A stretch of DNA of 12,992 nt from a bacterium (GCA_024224995.1 JAAENB010000040.1:1-12992), one strand, 5' to 3'. Counted from the stretch's first letter, positions 1 through 8,040 are shown. Numbers and translations: made by a program. The notes: generated by a model from the letters alone, not told the origin.

Positions 1-1730
1 AGGAAATAGAAGTAAACCATGCCAGGCTGGAAGAGTGGACCGCATTATCTACAAAGAGTTATGACCACAAAAAATTGATAGTGGAAGCGGAGCAATTTCG
101 ACTTAAGGGAGAGTTTAACGAAAGCATAAAGTTATACGACAAGGCAATCACCTTAGCACAAAAGAATAAATTCCCCGAGGATAGCGCGCTGGCAAATGAG
201 CTGGCAGGGAAATGCTGTTTTGCAAAAGGGATGGGGAAAATAGCAGTCACCTATTTAAAAGAAGCGCGGAAAGAATACAAAAAATGCGGAGTTTCAGCAA
301 AGGTAAAAGAACTGGACGAGACCTATTCGGAATTCCTGGGAAGCGCCACTGAAGGGAAGAAAAAAGAGTCCGTAACGCTTACGAACACAACCCTGACGTT
401 TTCCGAGAACAGCCTGGAGGTTCTGGACCTTTACACGGTAATGAAAGCCTTACAGGCAATCTCCGGCGAGATTTACCTGGATAAACTCCTTAAGCACTTA
501 ATACAGATTGTAATAGAAAACGCCGGAGCCCAGAGAGGCGTACTAATGCTGAGAAAAGAGGAACAGCTTTACATAGAAGCAGAGGGGTTTGTGAATAAAA
601 AAGAGATCCCCGTACTACAGTCGATCCTGGTAAAGGAGTGCGAGACCGTACCCCTGACAATGATAAACTATGTAAAGCGGACCCTGCAAACGATAGTACA
701 GGATGACGCGGCGCGTGAAGGGGATTTTAAGGAAGATCCCTATATAAAAAGCAGCCAGTCGAAATCGATACTCTGTTATCCATTGTCGAGGCATCATGAG
801 TTTACGGGCATACTGTACCTGGAAAACAATTTATCCACAAGCGCCTTTGCAAAGGACCGGCTGGAAATAGTGAAGCTGTTGTCGGCGCAGGCGGCCATAT
901 CCCTGGAAAACGCGATGTTGTTTAAGGAGACTTTGAAGAAGGAGGAGGAGATCCGCCAGTTGAACGAGGGGCTGGAGCAGAAGGTGCAGGAGCGGACCCT
1001 GCAGCTGGAAGCAAGCAACCAGGAGCTGGAATCCTTTTCGTATTCCGTGTCCCATGACCTGCGCGCGCCATTGCGGTCGATAAACGGCTTCAGCCAGGTG
1101 TTGCTGGAAGAGTATAGCGATAAGCTGGATGATGCGGGGAAGAATTTTCTGAACAGGGTACACGCGTCGAGCGCGAGGATGGGAGATTTAATTAATGATA
1201 TATTGGACCTGTCGCGGCTTACCAGGGGAGAGATGACGCTGGTCGATTTTGACATGAGCGTTATGGTGAGGGAGATACTGGGAGAACTAAGGGGAAGGGA
1301 GCCGGAGCGGAAGGTCGAGGAGGTCGTGGAAGAAGGGGTAATGGCCAATGGCGATATGAAGTTAATGCGCATAGCCCTGGAAAACCTGCTGGGGAATTCC
1401 TGGAAGTATACATCGAAAAAGGAAGAGGCCAAAATAGAGTTTGGAATAACGGAGCAGGAAGGGGAGCGGGTATATTTTATCCGTGACAATGGAGCGGGGT
1501 TTAACATGAAGCAGGTGGACAAGCTCTTTGGAGCGTTCCAGCGCCTGCATAAAGAGACAGATTTTGAAGGGACGGGAATAGGGCTGGCAACAGTACAGCG
1601 GATAATGAACCGGCATGGCGCGAGGATCTGGGCCGAGGGAGAGGTGGACAAAGGAGCTACCTTTTATATCGGAAAATTATATAGTCAAGATAATCAAGAA
1701 AAGGAAGAAAAAGAAGATGAGAAGGAATAG
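1..1730 (+). CDS. GAF-domain sensor histidine kinase, C-terminal part of a probable trifunctional Ser/Thr kinase-ATPase-histidine kinase (5' partial)
   Basis: The frame is open from base 3 with no stop before it, so the gene starts left of the window; 575 residues are visible. The TTG at 75 and the ATGs further in are internal. Residues 1-105 are helical, TPR-like repeats (ELAGKCCFAKG, ending YLKEARKEYKKCGVSAKV). Such repeats precede the GAF domain in large proteins that begin with a protein kinase and an AAA-type ATPase; that N-terminal part is inferred, not seen. A GAF domain follows at about 142-305 (GAQRGVLML, ILYLENN), then a coiled coil, then HisKA with phospho-acceptor H351 in SVSHDLRAPLRS. 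The HATPase domain has N-box N461/N465, G1 DNGAGF and G2 GTGIGL, so it looks catalytically intact. The tail is Glu/Lys-rich. It is probably a cytoplasmic kinase that phosphorylates the Rcp1-like receiver encoded 47 nt downstream. Confidence 0.93.
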   Translation, partial: EIEVNHARLEEWTALSTKSYDHKKLIVEAEQFRLKGEFNESIKLYDKAITLAQKNKFPEDSALANELAGKCCFAKGMGKIAVTYLKEARKEYKKCGVSAKVKELDETYSEFLGSATEGKKKESVTLTNTTLTFSENSLEVLDLYTVMKALQAISGEIYLDKLLKHLIQIVIENAGAQRGVLMLRKEEQLYIEAEGFVNKKEIPVLQSILVKECETVPLTMINYVKRTLQTIVQDDAAREGDFKEDPYIKSSQSKSILCYPLSRHHEFTGILYLENNLSTSAFAKDRLEIVKLLSAQAAISLENAMLFKETLKKEEEIRQLNEGLEQKVQERTLQLEASNQELESFSYSVSHDLRAPLRSINGFSQVLLEEYSDKLDDAGKNFLNRVHASSARMGDLINDILDLSRLTRGEMTLVDFDMSVMVREILGELRGREPERKVEEVVEEGVMANGDMKLMRIALENLLGNSWKYTSKKEEAKIEFGITEQEGERVYFIRDNGAGFNMKQVDKLFGAFQRLHKETDFEGTGIGLATVQRIMNRHGARIWAEGEVDKGATFYIGKLYSQDNQEKEEKEDEKE

Positions 1731-1777
1731 GATGATAGCAGCAGCAAAAGGAGCTTTACTTTTCATCCGGAGGAAAT

Positions 1778-2269
1778 ATGGGGAATGATAATGACGTAAT
1801 TCTATTGGTGGAAGATAATCCCGATGATGAGGCCCTGGCAATCCGGGCATTAAAGAAGAATGAGATAACCAATACGGTCGTAGTGGTGCGGGACGGGCAG
1901 GAGGCACTTGATTATCTATTCGGACAGGGGAAATACGACGGCAGGGATGTGAAGAGTACACCGTTTCTTATACTGCTCGATTTAAACCTGCCAAAGGTAA
2001 GCGGGCTCCAGGTGCTTGAGCGTGTACGCGCGGATAAAAGAACGGCGTTAATACCAATAGTAATCCTGACAACTTCGGGAGAGGATAGCGATAAGCTATC
2101 GGGGTACAGGCTGGGAGCGAACAGTTACGTAAAAAAGCCTGTAGATTTCGCGAAATTTACCGATACAGTAAAACAGCTGGGTTTATACTGGCTGCAGCTG
2201 AATGAGACACTCCATGGGAAAATGGTGAGACTGCAGCCGTCAATGAAAGAAATAAAAAAGAAAGGATGA
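1778..2269 (+). CDS. Rcp1-like single-domain response regulator (RR1)
   Basis: A 163-residue receiver-only protein. Receiver landmarks are all present: acidic pair E12/D13 in LLVEDNPDD, phospho-acceptor D68 in LLDLNLPKVSG, switch T98 in ILTTS, and K120-P121 in SYVKKPVDF. The YLFGQGKY insertion and the LGLYWL C-terminal helix are typical of the Rcp1 family, the partners of phytochrome-like kinases whose H-box resembles HDLxxPLR. That motif is carried by the kinase just upstream, which supports a cognate pair. The start is fixed by GGAGGAAAT ending 2-3 nt before the ATG region, with the receiver beginning at residue 6. There is no output domain. The gene ends in an ATGA overlap with the next gene, which implies translational coupling. 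The basic tail after residue 145 differs from the tails of the other two receivers in the window. Confidence 0.95.
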   Translation: MGNDNDVILLVEDNPDDEALAIRALKKNEITNTVVVVRDGQEALDYLFGQGKYDGRDVKSTPFLILLDLNLPKVSGLQVLERVRADKRTALIPIVILTTSGEDSDKLSGYRLGANSYVKKPVDFAKFTDTVKQLGLYWLQLNETLHGKMVRLQPSMKEIKKKG

Positions 2270-3603
2270 CAAGCGGCATAATGACCGGAAATAGTAATGC
2301 GGCTGCTCAAGGAACTGCTTTAAACCTGTTGGTAGTAGAGGATGTAGAAGACGATGCTTTGCTCACGGCACTGGAGCTGAAACGAGGCGGCTATGAGGTG
2401 AACTATCGCCGGGTGGAAACAGCAGAGGACATGTTAGATGCCTTAAACGAAGGTATATGGGACATAATAATATCGGATTATTCGATGCCTTATTTTAGCG
2501 GCATAGAGGCATTGGAGCTATATAAAGAGTATAAGAAGACCGGCCGGGACATACCATTCATATTAATATCAGGAAACATAGTAGACCAGGTGGCGGTAGA
2601 CGCCATGATTAAAGGGGCGAATGATTATATCACAAAGGATAATCTGTCGCGCTTAATACCGGCGGTAGGAAGAGAGCTGGAAGACGCCAGGGTGCGAAGG
2701 AAGCAGGCAGCGGCAGAGGAAGAGATCCGGCGGCTTAATGAAGAGCTGGAACAGCGGGTAAAGAACCGGACCCTGGAGCTGCAAATCGCGAATGAATCAT
2801 TAAATGAGTCACTGGTAAAACTGAAAAGGACCAAGGATCAGCTGGTACAATCGGAGAAAATGGCAGCCCTGGGAAGCCTGGTGGCGAGCGTTGCCCATGA
2901 GATCAAGACACCAATCGGGGTAGGGGTAACGGCAGCGTCATTATTGAATGATAAGACAAAAGGAGTAGACGGCTTATATCACGCGGGAGAATTAAAACGC
3001 TCGGAACTGGATACCTATACCGTAACAGTAGCGGACGCGACAAAGGCGATATTGATAAATTTAAAACGGGCAGCAGAGTTGATCATGAGTTTTAAGCAGG
3101 TTGCCGTAGACCAGTCAACGGAGAAAGAGCGGGCTTTTAACATCAAGGATTATTTAGATGAAGTACTGTATAGTTTAAGTTATAAATACACAAAACAGGG
3201 GCACCGGGTAGTATTGAATTGTCCGGATGATATAATAATTGAAAGCTATCCCGGAGTTTTTTTCCAGATAATAACCAACCTGGTAATGAATTCATTGATC
3301 CATGGATTCGAAGAGAGGGAAGGGGGGGAAATGCATATCGATATTTCCATAGAGGAAAGCGAGCTCCTGTTTATCTACCGGGATAATGGAAAGGGAATGG
3401 ACGAGGATAGTCTGCAAAAAATTTTTGAACCTTTTTATACAACAAAACGCTCATCCGGAGGAACGGGCCTGGGAATGCACATAGTTTATAACCAGGTAAC
3501 ACAAACCTTACAGGGGCAGATAGAGTGTAAAAGCGACCCGGGAGAGGGGGGCGTGTTCACCATACGAATACCGGCAAAACGGGTGTATGGTGAGAATTCA
3601 TAG
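2266..3603 (+). CDS. Receiver-histidine kinase hybrid, REC-coiled coil-HisKA-HATPase (REC-HK1)
   Basis: A 445-residue cytoplasmic protein with no membrane segment. The order is an N-terminal receiver (about 20-140; acidic E25/D26, acceptor D71 in ISDYSMPYFSG, Lys in YITKDNL), then a charged coiled coil (145-195). A HisKA-type domain follows with H211 in VAHEIKTPIGV, then an HATPase with N338/N342, G1 DNGKGM and G2 GGTGLGM. The receiver lies before the kinase, so it is an input module: phosphorylation from another kinase would set this kinase's activity. The ATG overlaps the stop of RR1. A second in-frame ATG at 2281 is about 14 nt after GAAAGGA and is an alternative start, leaving the domains unchanged. 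It shares its whole architecture with the gene at 6666-7967. Isoleucine is mostly ATA here, unlike that paralogue. Its output partner is not in the window. Confidence 0.93.
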   Translation: MTSGIMTGNSNAAAQGTALNLLVVEDVEDDALLTALELKRGGYEVNYRRVETAEDMLDALNEGIWDIIISDYSMPYFSGIEALELYKEYKKTGRDIPFILISGNIVDQVAVDAMIKGANDYITKDNLSRLIPAVGRELEDARVRRKQAAAEEEIRRLNEELEQRVKNRTLELQIANESLNESLVKLKRTKDQLVQSEKMAALGSLVASVAHEIKTPIGVGVTAASLLNDKTKGVDGLYHAGELKRSELDTYTVTVADATKAILINLKRAAELIMSFKQVAVDQSTEKERAFNIKDYLDEVLYSLSYKYTKQGHRVVLNCPDDIIIESYPGVFFQIITNLVMNSLIHGFEEREGGEMHIDISIEESELLFIYRDNGKGMDEDSLQKIFEPFYTTKRSSGGTGLGMHIVYNQVTQTLQGQIECKSDPGEGGVFTIRIPAKRVYGENS

Positions 3604-3676
3604 CCCGGAGAATTTGTATTAAGTATTTGAGGGAAAACGAACGATAATAGAAAGCAGGGGCAGGTTTGTTTTTATC

Positions 3677-3704
3677 TTGACCTTTTTTAATTTTATAGTA
3701 GAAT
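3677..3704 (+). promoter_or_regulatory. Candidate sigma70-type promoter for the cassette 2 membrane kinase
   Basis: TTGACC (3677-3682) and TAGAAT (3699-3704) are separated by 16 nt and lie in an AT-rich 199-nt gap before the kinase at 3803. The transcript would start near 3711, leaving a leader of about 90 nt. The assignment rests on consensus matching only. Confidence 0.45.
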
Positions 3705-3754
3705 ATACTTTTAAACAGTATATTGGGAATGAAGTGTCCGGGATATACTGTTTT
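3702..3754. repeat. Overlapping inverted repeats (ATATACT / AGTATAT half-sites)
   Basis: Three copies of one half-site are present. AATATACT (3702-3709) is inverted as AGTATATT (3717-3724) with a 7-nt gap. AAACAGTATAT (3713-3723) is inverted again as ATATACTGTTT (3743-3753), an exact 11-bp match with a 19-nt gap. The middle arm can pair with either neighbour but not both. The element overlaps the candidate -10 and start point and could be an operator for a dimeric regulator or a switching leader hairpin. The repeats are seen directly; the function is inferred. Confidence 0.7.
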
Positions 3755-3802
3755 GTAGCGTTTTAGTGATTTACAGTAAAAAAAATGGTTTAAACGAGTG
3801 CT

Positions 3803-5410
3803 ATGATAGCGAAGATACGATATGTACTGGTAAATATGAGTGTAAAGGTAAAGTTTATAACTGCCATGGTTGGTCTGCTGGTTCTGGCAATTCCAATATT
3901 GTCTGTTGTGTTCATCAACAAGTCACAGGATTTGTTGAATAGCGCGCTCAGAGATAAAGCCAGGTTGTTGAATAAAAACTTTTCCATAGTTTCATCAAAG
4001 GCGATGGGGGAGAGCAGTTATACCAATCTCCAGAGTCTTATTTACGAAGTTGCTAAAGATGATAAAGAGATCATGGAAATGATTGTTGTAGACAGCGATG
4101 GAGAAATCATCGCGACATCCAATCCTGAAAAATACAACCAATTTGATCCATTCAGCAAAGAGAGTGTGAAGCACCTGCTGGCTAAAAAGGATAAGGATCA
4201 TATACTCGAAGACTGGTCGAAAAGCCTGTTTGAAAGTATCGGATTTATTTTTGTACCACCCGTAGAGCTGGATGAAGACTCCGGAGAGACCGAAGAGGCG
4301 GAAGCCGCACCGGCAGAAGAATCAAGCCCGGCGAAGCCGGAAGCACCTGTACATAAAAGAGGAGAATACCAGGGATTTATTTATGTATCCTTAACAACAG
4401 AGTTCCTGGAAGACGCGGTACGGGAGTTATGGATTTATTCTTTGATAATAACAATCATTTTATTCCTGGTAGCCTTTTACGGGGCCTATCGATTTGGGTC
4501 ATTGATCGCGAAGCCAATAACCAATCTCGCGCTGAAGGTACAGGCATTTGCGTCCGGCAACCTGGATGAATCAATTGATCCCATAGAGAGTAAAGATGAA
4601 ATAGGCCGGCTTATTGATGATGTAGAGATAATGCGGAAAGCGATAAAGGATTTAACCGAGCACCTGGAAGACAAGGTAGAAGAGCGGACTCTGGAGCTGG
4701 AAGCGAGCAATAAGGAGCTGGAAGCATTTTCGTATTCGGTTTCCCATGATTTACGCTCACCGCTCAGGTCGATAAATGGCTTTAGTCAATGTCTAATGGA
4801 AGACTATTTTGACAATCTTGATGATGAAGGAAAAAGCTATTTAAACAGGATTTGCGCGGCCAGTCAGCGAATGAGTGAGTTAATTGATGATATATTAAGC
4901 CTGTCACGGTTAACAAGAAGTGAAATGAATCGAGAGGATTTTAATATCAGTGGGGTAGTACAGGAGATAGTATCCGACCTGCAGGATCGAGATCCGGACC
5001 GAACCGTAGATGTATCGGTTCAGGATGGAATAATTGTTAATGCCGATCCCAGGTTTATGAGAGTGGTACTGGAAAATATATTGGGAAATGCATGGAAATA
5101 TACAGCAAAAAAAGAAAATGCCAGGATAGAGTTTGGCGTTCAGGATGATGAAGGGGAGCGGGTATATTTTATACGAGATAATGGAGCAGGGTTCGATATG
5201 AATCATGCGGGAAAGTTATTCCTGGCGTTTCAGCGGCTTCATACGAACGATGAGTTTGAGGGAACAGGTATAGGCCTGGCAACAGTACAGCGGGTAATAA
5301 AGCGTCATGGGGGCAATATCTGGGCCGAAGGAGAAGTTGGAAAGGGGTCTACCTTTTATTTTAGTAAGGTTGACAGGAAAGACAAGAAAGAGGCAAAGAG
5401 AAGAGTTTAA
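3803..5410 (+). CDS. Membrane sensor histidine kinase with extracytoplasmic sensor and HAMP domain
   Basis: A 535-residue inner-membrane receptor. TM1 lies at about 17-38 and an extracytoplasmic sensor at 39-208, which includes an acidic/Ala/Pro-rich linker at 155-183. TM2 is at about 209-231, HAMP at 232-285, and a coiled coil leads into HisKA with H315 in SVSHDLRSPLRS. The HATPase has N425/N429, G1 DNGAGF and G2 GTGIGL. The kinase core nearly repeats that of the gene ending at 1730. The sensor is homologous to that of the PP2C receptor at 8041-9867; shared stretches include NKNFSIVS, SSYTNLQSLI, EVAKDDKEI and LEDWS. The Shine-Dalgarno site is weak (CGAGTG), but start 3803 gives an N-terminus of about the same length as that homologue; ATG 3836 is the alternative. 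Likely partners are the Rcp1-like receivers downstream. The ligand is unknown. Confidence 0.94.
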   Translation: MIAKIRYVLVNMSVKVKFITAMVGLLVLAIPILSVVFINKSQDLLNSALRDKARLLNKNFSIVSSKAMGESSYTNLQSLIYEVAKDDKEIMEMIVVDSDGEIIATSNPEKYNQFDPFSKESVKHLLAKKDKDHILEDWSKSLFESIGFIFVPPVELDEDSGETEEAEAAPAEESSPAKPEAPVHKRGEYQGFIYVSLTTEFLEDAVRELWIYSLIITIILFLVAFYGAYRFGSLIAKPITNLALKVQAFASGNLDESIDPIESKDEIGRLIDDVEIMRKAIKDLTEHLEDKVEERTLELEASNKELEAFSYSVSHDLRSPLRSINGFSQCLMEDYFDNLDDEGKSYLNRICAASQRMSELIDDILSLSRLTRSEMNREDFNISGVVQEIVSDLQDRDPDRTVDVSVQDGIIVNADPRFMRVVLENILGNAWKYTAKKENARIEFGVQDDEGERVYFIRDNGAGFDMNHAGKLFLAFQRLHTNDEFEGTGIGLATVQRVIKRHGGNIWAEGEVGKGSTFYFSKVDRKDKKEAKRRV

Positions 5411-5510
5411 AGAGTAATTTCTATAAATTTGTGAACTTTGAGTAGGGTTTTGTGTATAAAAGCTCTATTTTTAGTAATATGTTGGGTAATAATAGTAAAA
5501 AAATATTGTG

Positions 5511-5671
5511 TTGTATAGTTATTTTTGATATATTATTAATAGTTTGGGCAGTTCCTTGTGGCTAATTGCGTGATGGGAGTCACCTGATACACTATAAGAA
5601 CCGTGAGCCCTTTTGAGGTTCCATACTCCTTGTTTATTGGGTAAGGGAAACGTTTCGAGAGGAGAGAGTAT
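5511..5671 (+). promoter_or_regulatory. Candidate promoter and structured 5' leader of RR2
   Basis: The 261-nt gap after the membrane kinase is very AT-rich up to about 5540, then becomes GC-richer. A possible promoter is TTGTAT (5511-5516), 17 nt, TATTAA (5534-5539). The following ~125-nt leader has nested complementary arms: GGGAGT (5575-5580) with ACTCCT (5625-5630, one wobble) enclosing GAACC (5598-5602) with GGTTC (5617-5621). It also has GTGGC (5558-5562) with GTCAC (5579-5583). A palindrome GAAACGTTTC (5647-5656) sits just before the GAGGAGAG ribosome site. It matches no riboswitch class I can recall. Confidence 0.35.
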
Positions 5672-6163
5672 ATGGGCGAAGATATAATACTATTAGTTGA
5701 AGATAATCCGGATGATGAAGCCCTGGCACTTCGGGCTTTAAAAAAGAATAATATTACCAATACGGTAATGGTAGCCAGGGATGGGCAGGAAGCTCTTGAT
5801 TATCTATTTGGACAGGGGAAATATGCCGGCCGCGATGTTAGTGATACGCCTCATCTTGTTCTGCTTGATCTGAACCTGCCAAAAATTAGCGGACTTGAAG
5901 TCCTTAAGCGTCTCCGAAACGATAAGAGAACAGCTCTTATTCCAATAGTGATATTAACAACTTCGGGAGAAGAGAGTGACCTGGTAACAGGGTATAAATT
6001 AGGAGCAAACAGTTACGTGAAGAAACCAGTGGATTTTTTGAAATTTACCGACGCAGTAAAGCAATTAGGACTGTATTGGCTTGATTTAAATGAATCTCCC
6101 ATTGATCTTATTAAAGAAATAAGTGATAAAGAAGATGAAGTTTCCGGCTGCAATCAAGTTTAG
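5672..6163 (+). CDS. Rcp1-like single-domain response regulator (RR2)
   Basis: A 163-residue stand-alone receiver, strongly similar to RR1 over about 145 residues (LLVEDNPDDEAL, DYLFGQGKY, ILTTSGE, SYVKKPVDF are shared). Conserved residues are E10/D11, acceptor D66 in LLDLNLPKISG, T96 and K118-P119. The ATG follows GAGAGGAGAGAG at a normal distance. There is no output domain. The acidic C-terminal tail (about 143-163) differs from that of RR1. It is probably the phospho-partner of the membrane kinase upstream, whose H-box type matches Rcp1-family partners. The long leader suggests it has its own promoter or post-transcriptional control in addition to read-through from the kinase. Confidence 0.95.
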   Translation: MGEDIILLVEDNPDDEALALRALKKNNITNTVMVARDGQEALDYLFGQGKYAGRDVSDTPHLVLLDLNLPKISGLEVLKRLRNDKRTALIPIVILTTSGEESDLVTGYKLGANSYVKKPVDFLKFTDAVKQLGLYWLDLNESPIDLIKEISDKEDEVSGCNQV

Positions 6164-6196
6164 ATGAAATTCGAAAGAGGAGGATCAATAGGTGCT

Positions 6197-6634
6197 ATGT
6201 CAATGAATATTCTGGTAGTAGAAGACAATGCCGATGATGAGGCTTTAACTCTGCGAGCGTTAAAGAAGATTGATGTAGATCATGATATTGTGGTAACAAG
6301 GGATGGGCAGGAAGCTCTTGACTATCTTTTTGCCACCGGACAATATGAGGGAAGGGACATCGAAAAAAACCCGGAACTGGTTCTTTTGGATTTAAATCTC
6401 CCGAAAGTAAGTGGTCTGGAAGTATTGCAGCGTCTCAGGAGTGATGAGAGAACAAAGCTTATGCCCGTAGTTATTTTAACAACCTCAAAAGAAAAAATGG
6501 ATGTTGCCCGGAGTTATGAGCTTGGAGCTAATAGTTACATCCGTAAAGCTATTGATTTCTTAAAATTTTCCGAAACAATCAAGCAGCTGGGTTTGTACTG
6601 GCTTGTTTTAAACGAATCACCCCCACAAAAATAA
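6197..6634 (+). CDS. Rcp1-like single-domain response regulator, divergent (RR3)
   Basis: A receiver-only protein, 145 residues from the chosen ATG at 6197. A GGAGG at 6179-6183 lies 13 nt upstream, and the receiver begins at once (MNILVVEDN). The alternative ATG at 6164 directly abuts the RR2 stop and would add 11 residues, but it has no ribosome site. Conserved residues from 6197 are E9/D10, acceptor D65 in LLDLNLPKVSG, T95 and K117. Unusually, the Pro that normally follows the switch Lys is Ala (SYIRKAIDF). The loop after TTS also differs (KEKMDVARSYE). It is therefore a diverged duplicate of RR2, perhaps with altered switching kinetics or another partner. The cassette 1 set has only one receiver. 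Confidence 0.93.
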   Translation: MSMNILVVEDNADDEALTLRALKKIDVDHDIVVTRDGQEALDYLFATGQYEGRDIEKNPELVLLDLNLPKVSGLEVLQRLRSDERTKLMPVVILTTSKEKMDVARSYELGANSYIRKAIDFLKFSETIKQLGLYWLVLNESPPQK

Positions 6635-6665
6635 GAGCCTTTAAATATAAATGAGAGGCAGGTAA

Positions 6666-7967
6666 ATGGAAAGTCCCCTGAACGTATTAATTGTTGAGGA
6701 TGTTGAAGATGACGCGTTATTGACTGTTCTTGAGCTTGAAAGAGGGGGCTATACAATAAATTATAAGCGGGTGGAAACCGCTGAAGAAATGCTGCAATCC
6801 CTGCAAGATGATGAATGGGAGCTTATTGTTTCGGATAATTCGCTTCCGGCGTTTAGCGGCATGGAGGCATTAAATGTGTACAAAGAAACAGGCCTCGATA
6901 TCCCCTTTTTATTAATTTCCGGAAATATAGTAGACCAGGACGCGGTAGACGCGATGATTGCCGGGGCCAATGATTATATCACCAAGGATAATCTTTCCCG
7001 TCTTATTCCGGCAGTAGGAAGGGAGCTGGAAGAGGCCCGGATACGGAAAAAACAGGCCGAAGCGGAAGAGGAAATTCGCAGGCTTAATGAAGACCTGGAG
7101 CAGCGGGTAGAAGAACGAACGATTGAATTACAGGTGGTAAACCAGTCTCTCAATGATTCGCTGGGGACTCTTAAAAAGGCCAAGGACCAGCTTGTTCAAT
7201 CCGAGAAAATGGCAGCCCTGGGACAGCTTGTAGCCGGTCTGGCGCATGAAATTAACACTCCTATCGGAGTGGGAGTTACGGCAGCGTCATTACTGGAAGA
7301 CAGAACCAAAGACGTAATAAAGAGAATTGCTTCAGGGAAACTGAAACGGTCCGATCTTGAAACATATATAAAAGTCTCGGCAGATGCCTCCCAGGCTATT
7401 TTAACAAACCTTGAAAGAGCAGCGGAATTGATCGCGAATTTTAAGCAGGTTGCAGCCGATCAATCCAGTGAGCAGCAGCGGGTATTTAACGTAAAAGAAT
7501 ACTTTCAGGAAGTACTGCACAGCCTCAGTTATAAGTATAAAAGAACCAAACGGCTCATAACGCTGGATTGTCCCGGAGATATTACTATTGAGAGCTACCC
7601 CGGAGTATATTTCCAGGTATTAACCAATCTTGTAATGAATTCACTTATTCATGGTTTTGAAGGCAGAGAGGACGAGGGGAAGATTGATTTAAAGATAACC
7701 CTGGCGGAGAACCAGATTATTTTAATTCAATATAGTGATAATGGAAAAGGGATGGATGGAGTTAGTCTAAAAAAAATATTCGATCCTTTTTTTACCACAA
7801 AACGCGGCCAGGGAGGAACCGGTCTGGGAATGCATATTGTTTATAATCTTGTTACGCAAACCCTTGGCGGAGAGATCGAGGCTGCCAGTACAGAGGCGGA
7901 AGGGATTCTCTTTACGCTTAAGATTCCGCAGGAACCGCCTTCTTTAATTAAAACCCCTGAAAAGTAG
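6666..7967 (+). CDS. Receiver-histidine kinase hybrid, REC-coiled coil-HisKA-HATPase (REC-HK2)
   Basis: A 433-residue cytoplasmic paralogue of REC-HK1 in the same domain order. The receiver (about 5-125) has E11/D12, acceptor D57 in VSDNSLPAFSG, and YITKDNL. A coiled coil occupies 130-180. HisKA has H194 in LAHEINTPIGV, and the HATPase has N321/N325, G1 DNGKGM and G2 GGTGLGM. The start is supported by GAGGCAGG 4 nt or so before the ATG, with the receiver beginning at residue 6. It follows RR3 by 31 nt, and a strong terminator comes directly after the stop, so it is the last gene of the plus-strand block. The N-terminal receiver implies that another kinase or receiver in the locus feeds phosphate or a signal into it. 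Its isoleucine codons are mainly ATT/ATC, in contrast to REC-HK1. Confidence 0.94.
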   Translation: MESPLNVLIVEDVEDDALLTVLELERGGYTINYKRVETAEEMLQSLQDDEWELIVSDNSLPAFSGMEALNVYKETGLDIPFLLISGNIVDQDAVDAMIAGANDYITKDNLSRLIPAVGRELEEARIRKKQAEAEEEIRRLNEDLEQRVEERTIELQVVNQSLNDSLGTLKKAKDQLVQSEKMAALGQLVAGLAHEINTPIGVGVTAASLLEDRTKDVIKRIASGKLKRSDLETYIKVSADASQAILTNLERAAELIANFKQVAADQSSEQQRVFNVKEYFQEVLHSLSYKYKRTKRLITLDCPGDITIESYPGVYFQVLTNLVMNSLIHGFEGREDEGKIDLKITLAENQIILIQYSDNGKGMDGVSLKKIFDPFFTTKRGQGGTGLGMHIVYNLVTQTLGGEIEAASTEAEGILFTLKIPQEPPSLIKTPEK

Positions 7968-7976
7968 CCGAATAAT

Positions 7977-8008
7977 AAAAAAGGACACTTTGAAAAGTGT
8001 CCTTTTTT
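7977..8008. terminator. Bidirectional rho-independent terminator
   Basis: The 8-bp arms GGACACTT (7983-7990) and AAGTGTCC (7995-8002) enclose a TGAA loop. They are flanked by A6 (7977-7982) and T6 (8003-8008), which can extend the stem and supply a U-tract on either strand. It lies between the convergent stops at 7967 (+) and 8041 (-) and serves both. Confidence 0.93.
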
Positions 8009-8040
8009 ATTTGTAATTGCCACAGCCACAGCCGTGGAAA

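Noticed and set aside
75..77. TTG as the start of the first gene
   Set aside because: The same frame continues without a stop to the window edge and the upstream residues fit the TPR-like region, so the gene simply enters from the left.
794..1651. 285-residue open frame on the minus strand inside the first kinase gene
   Set aside because: It is antisense to conserved HisKA/HATPase coding sequence, Ser/Arg-rich, and lacks recognisable domains or a ribosome site; it is a shadow of the real frame.
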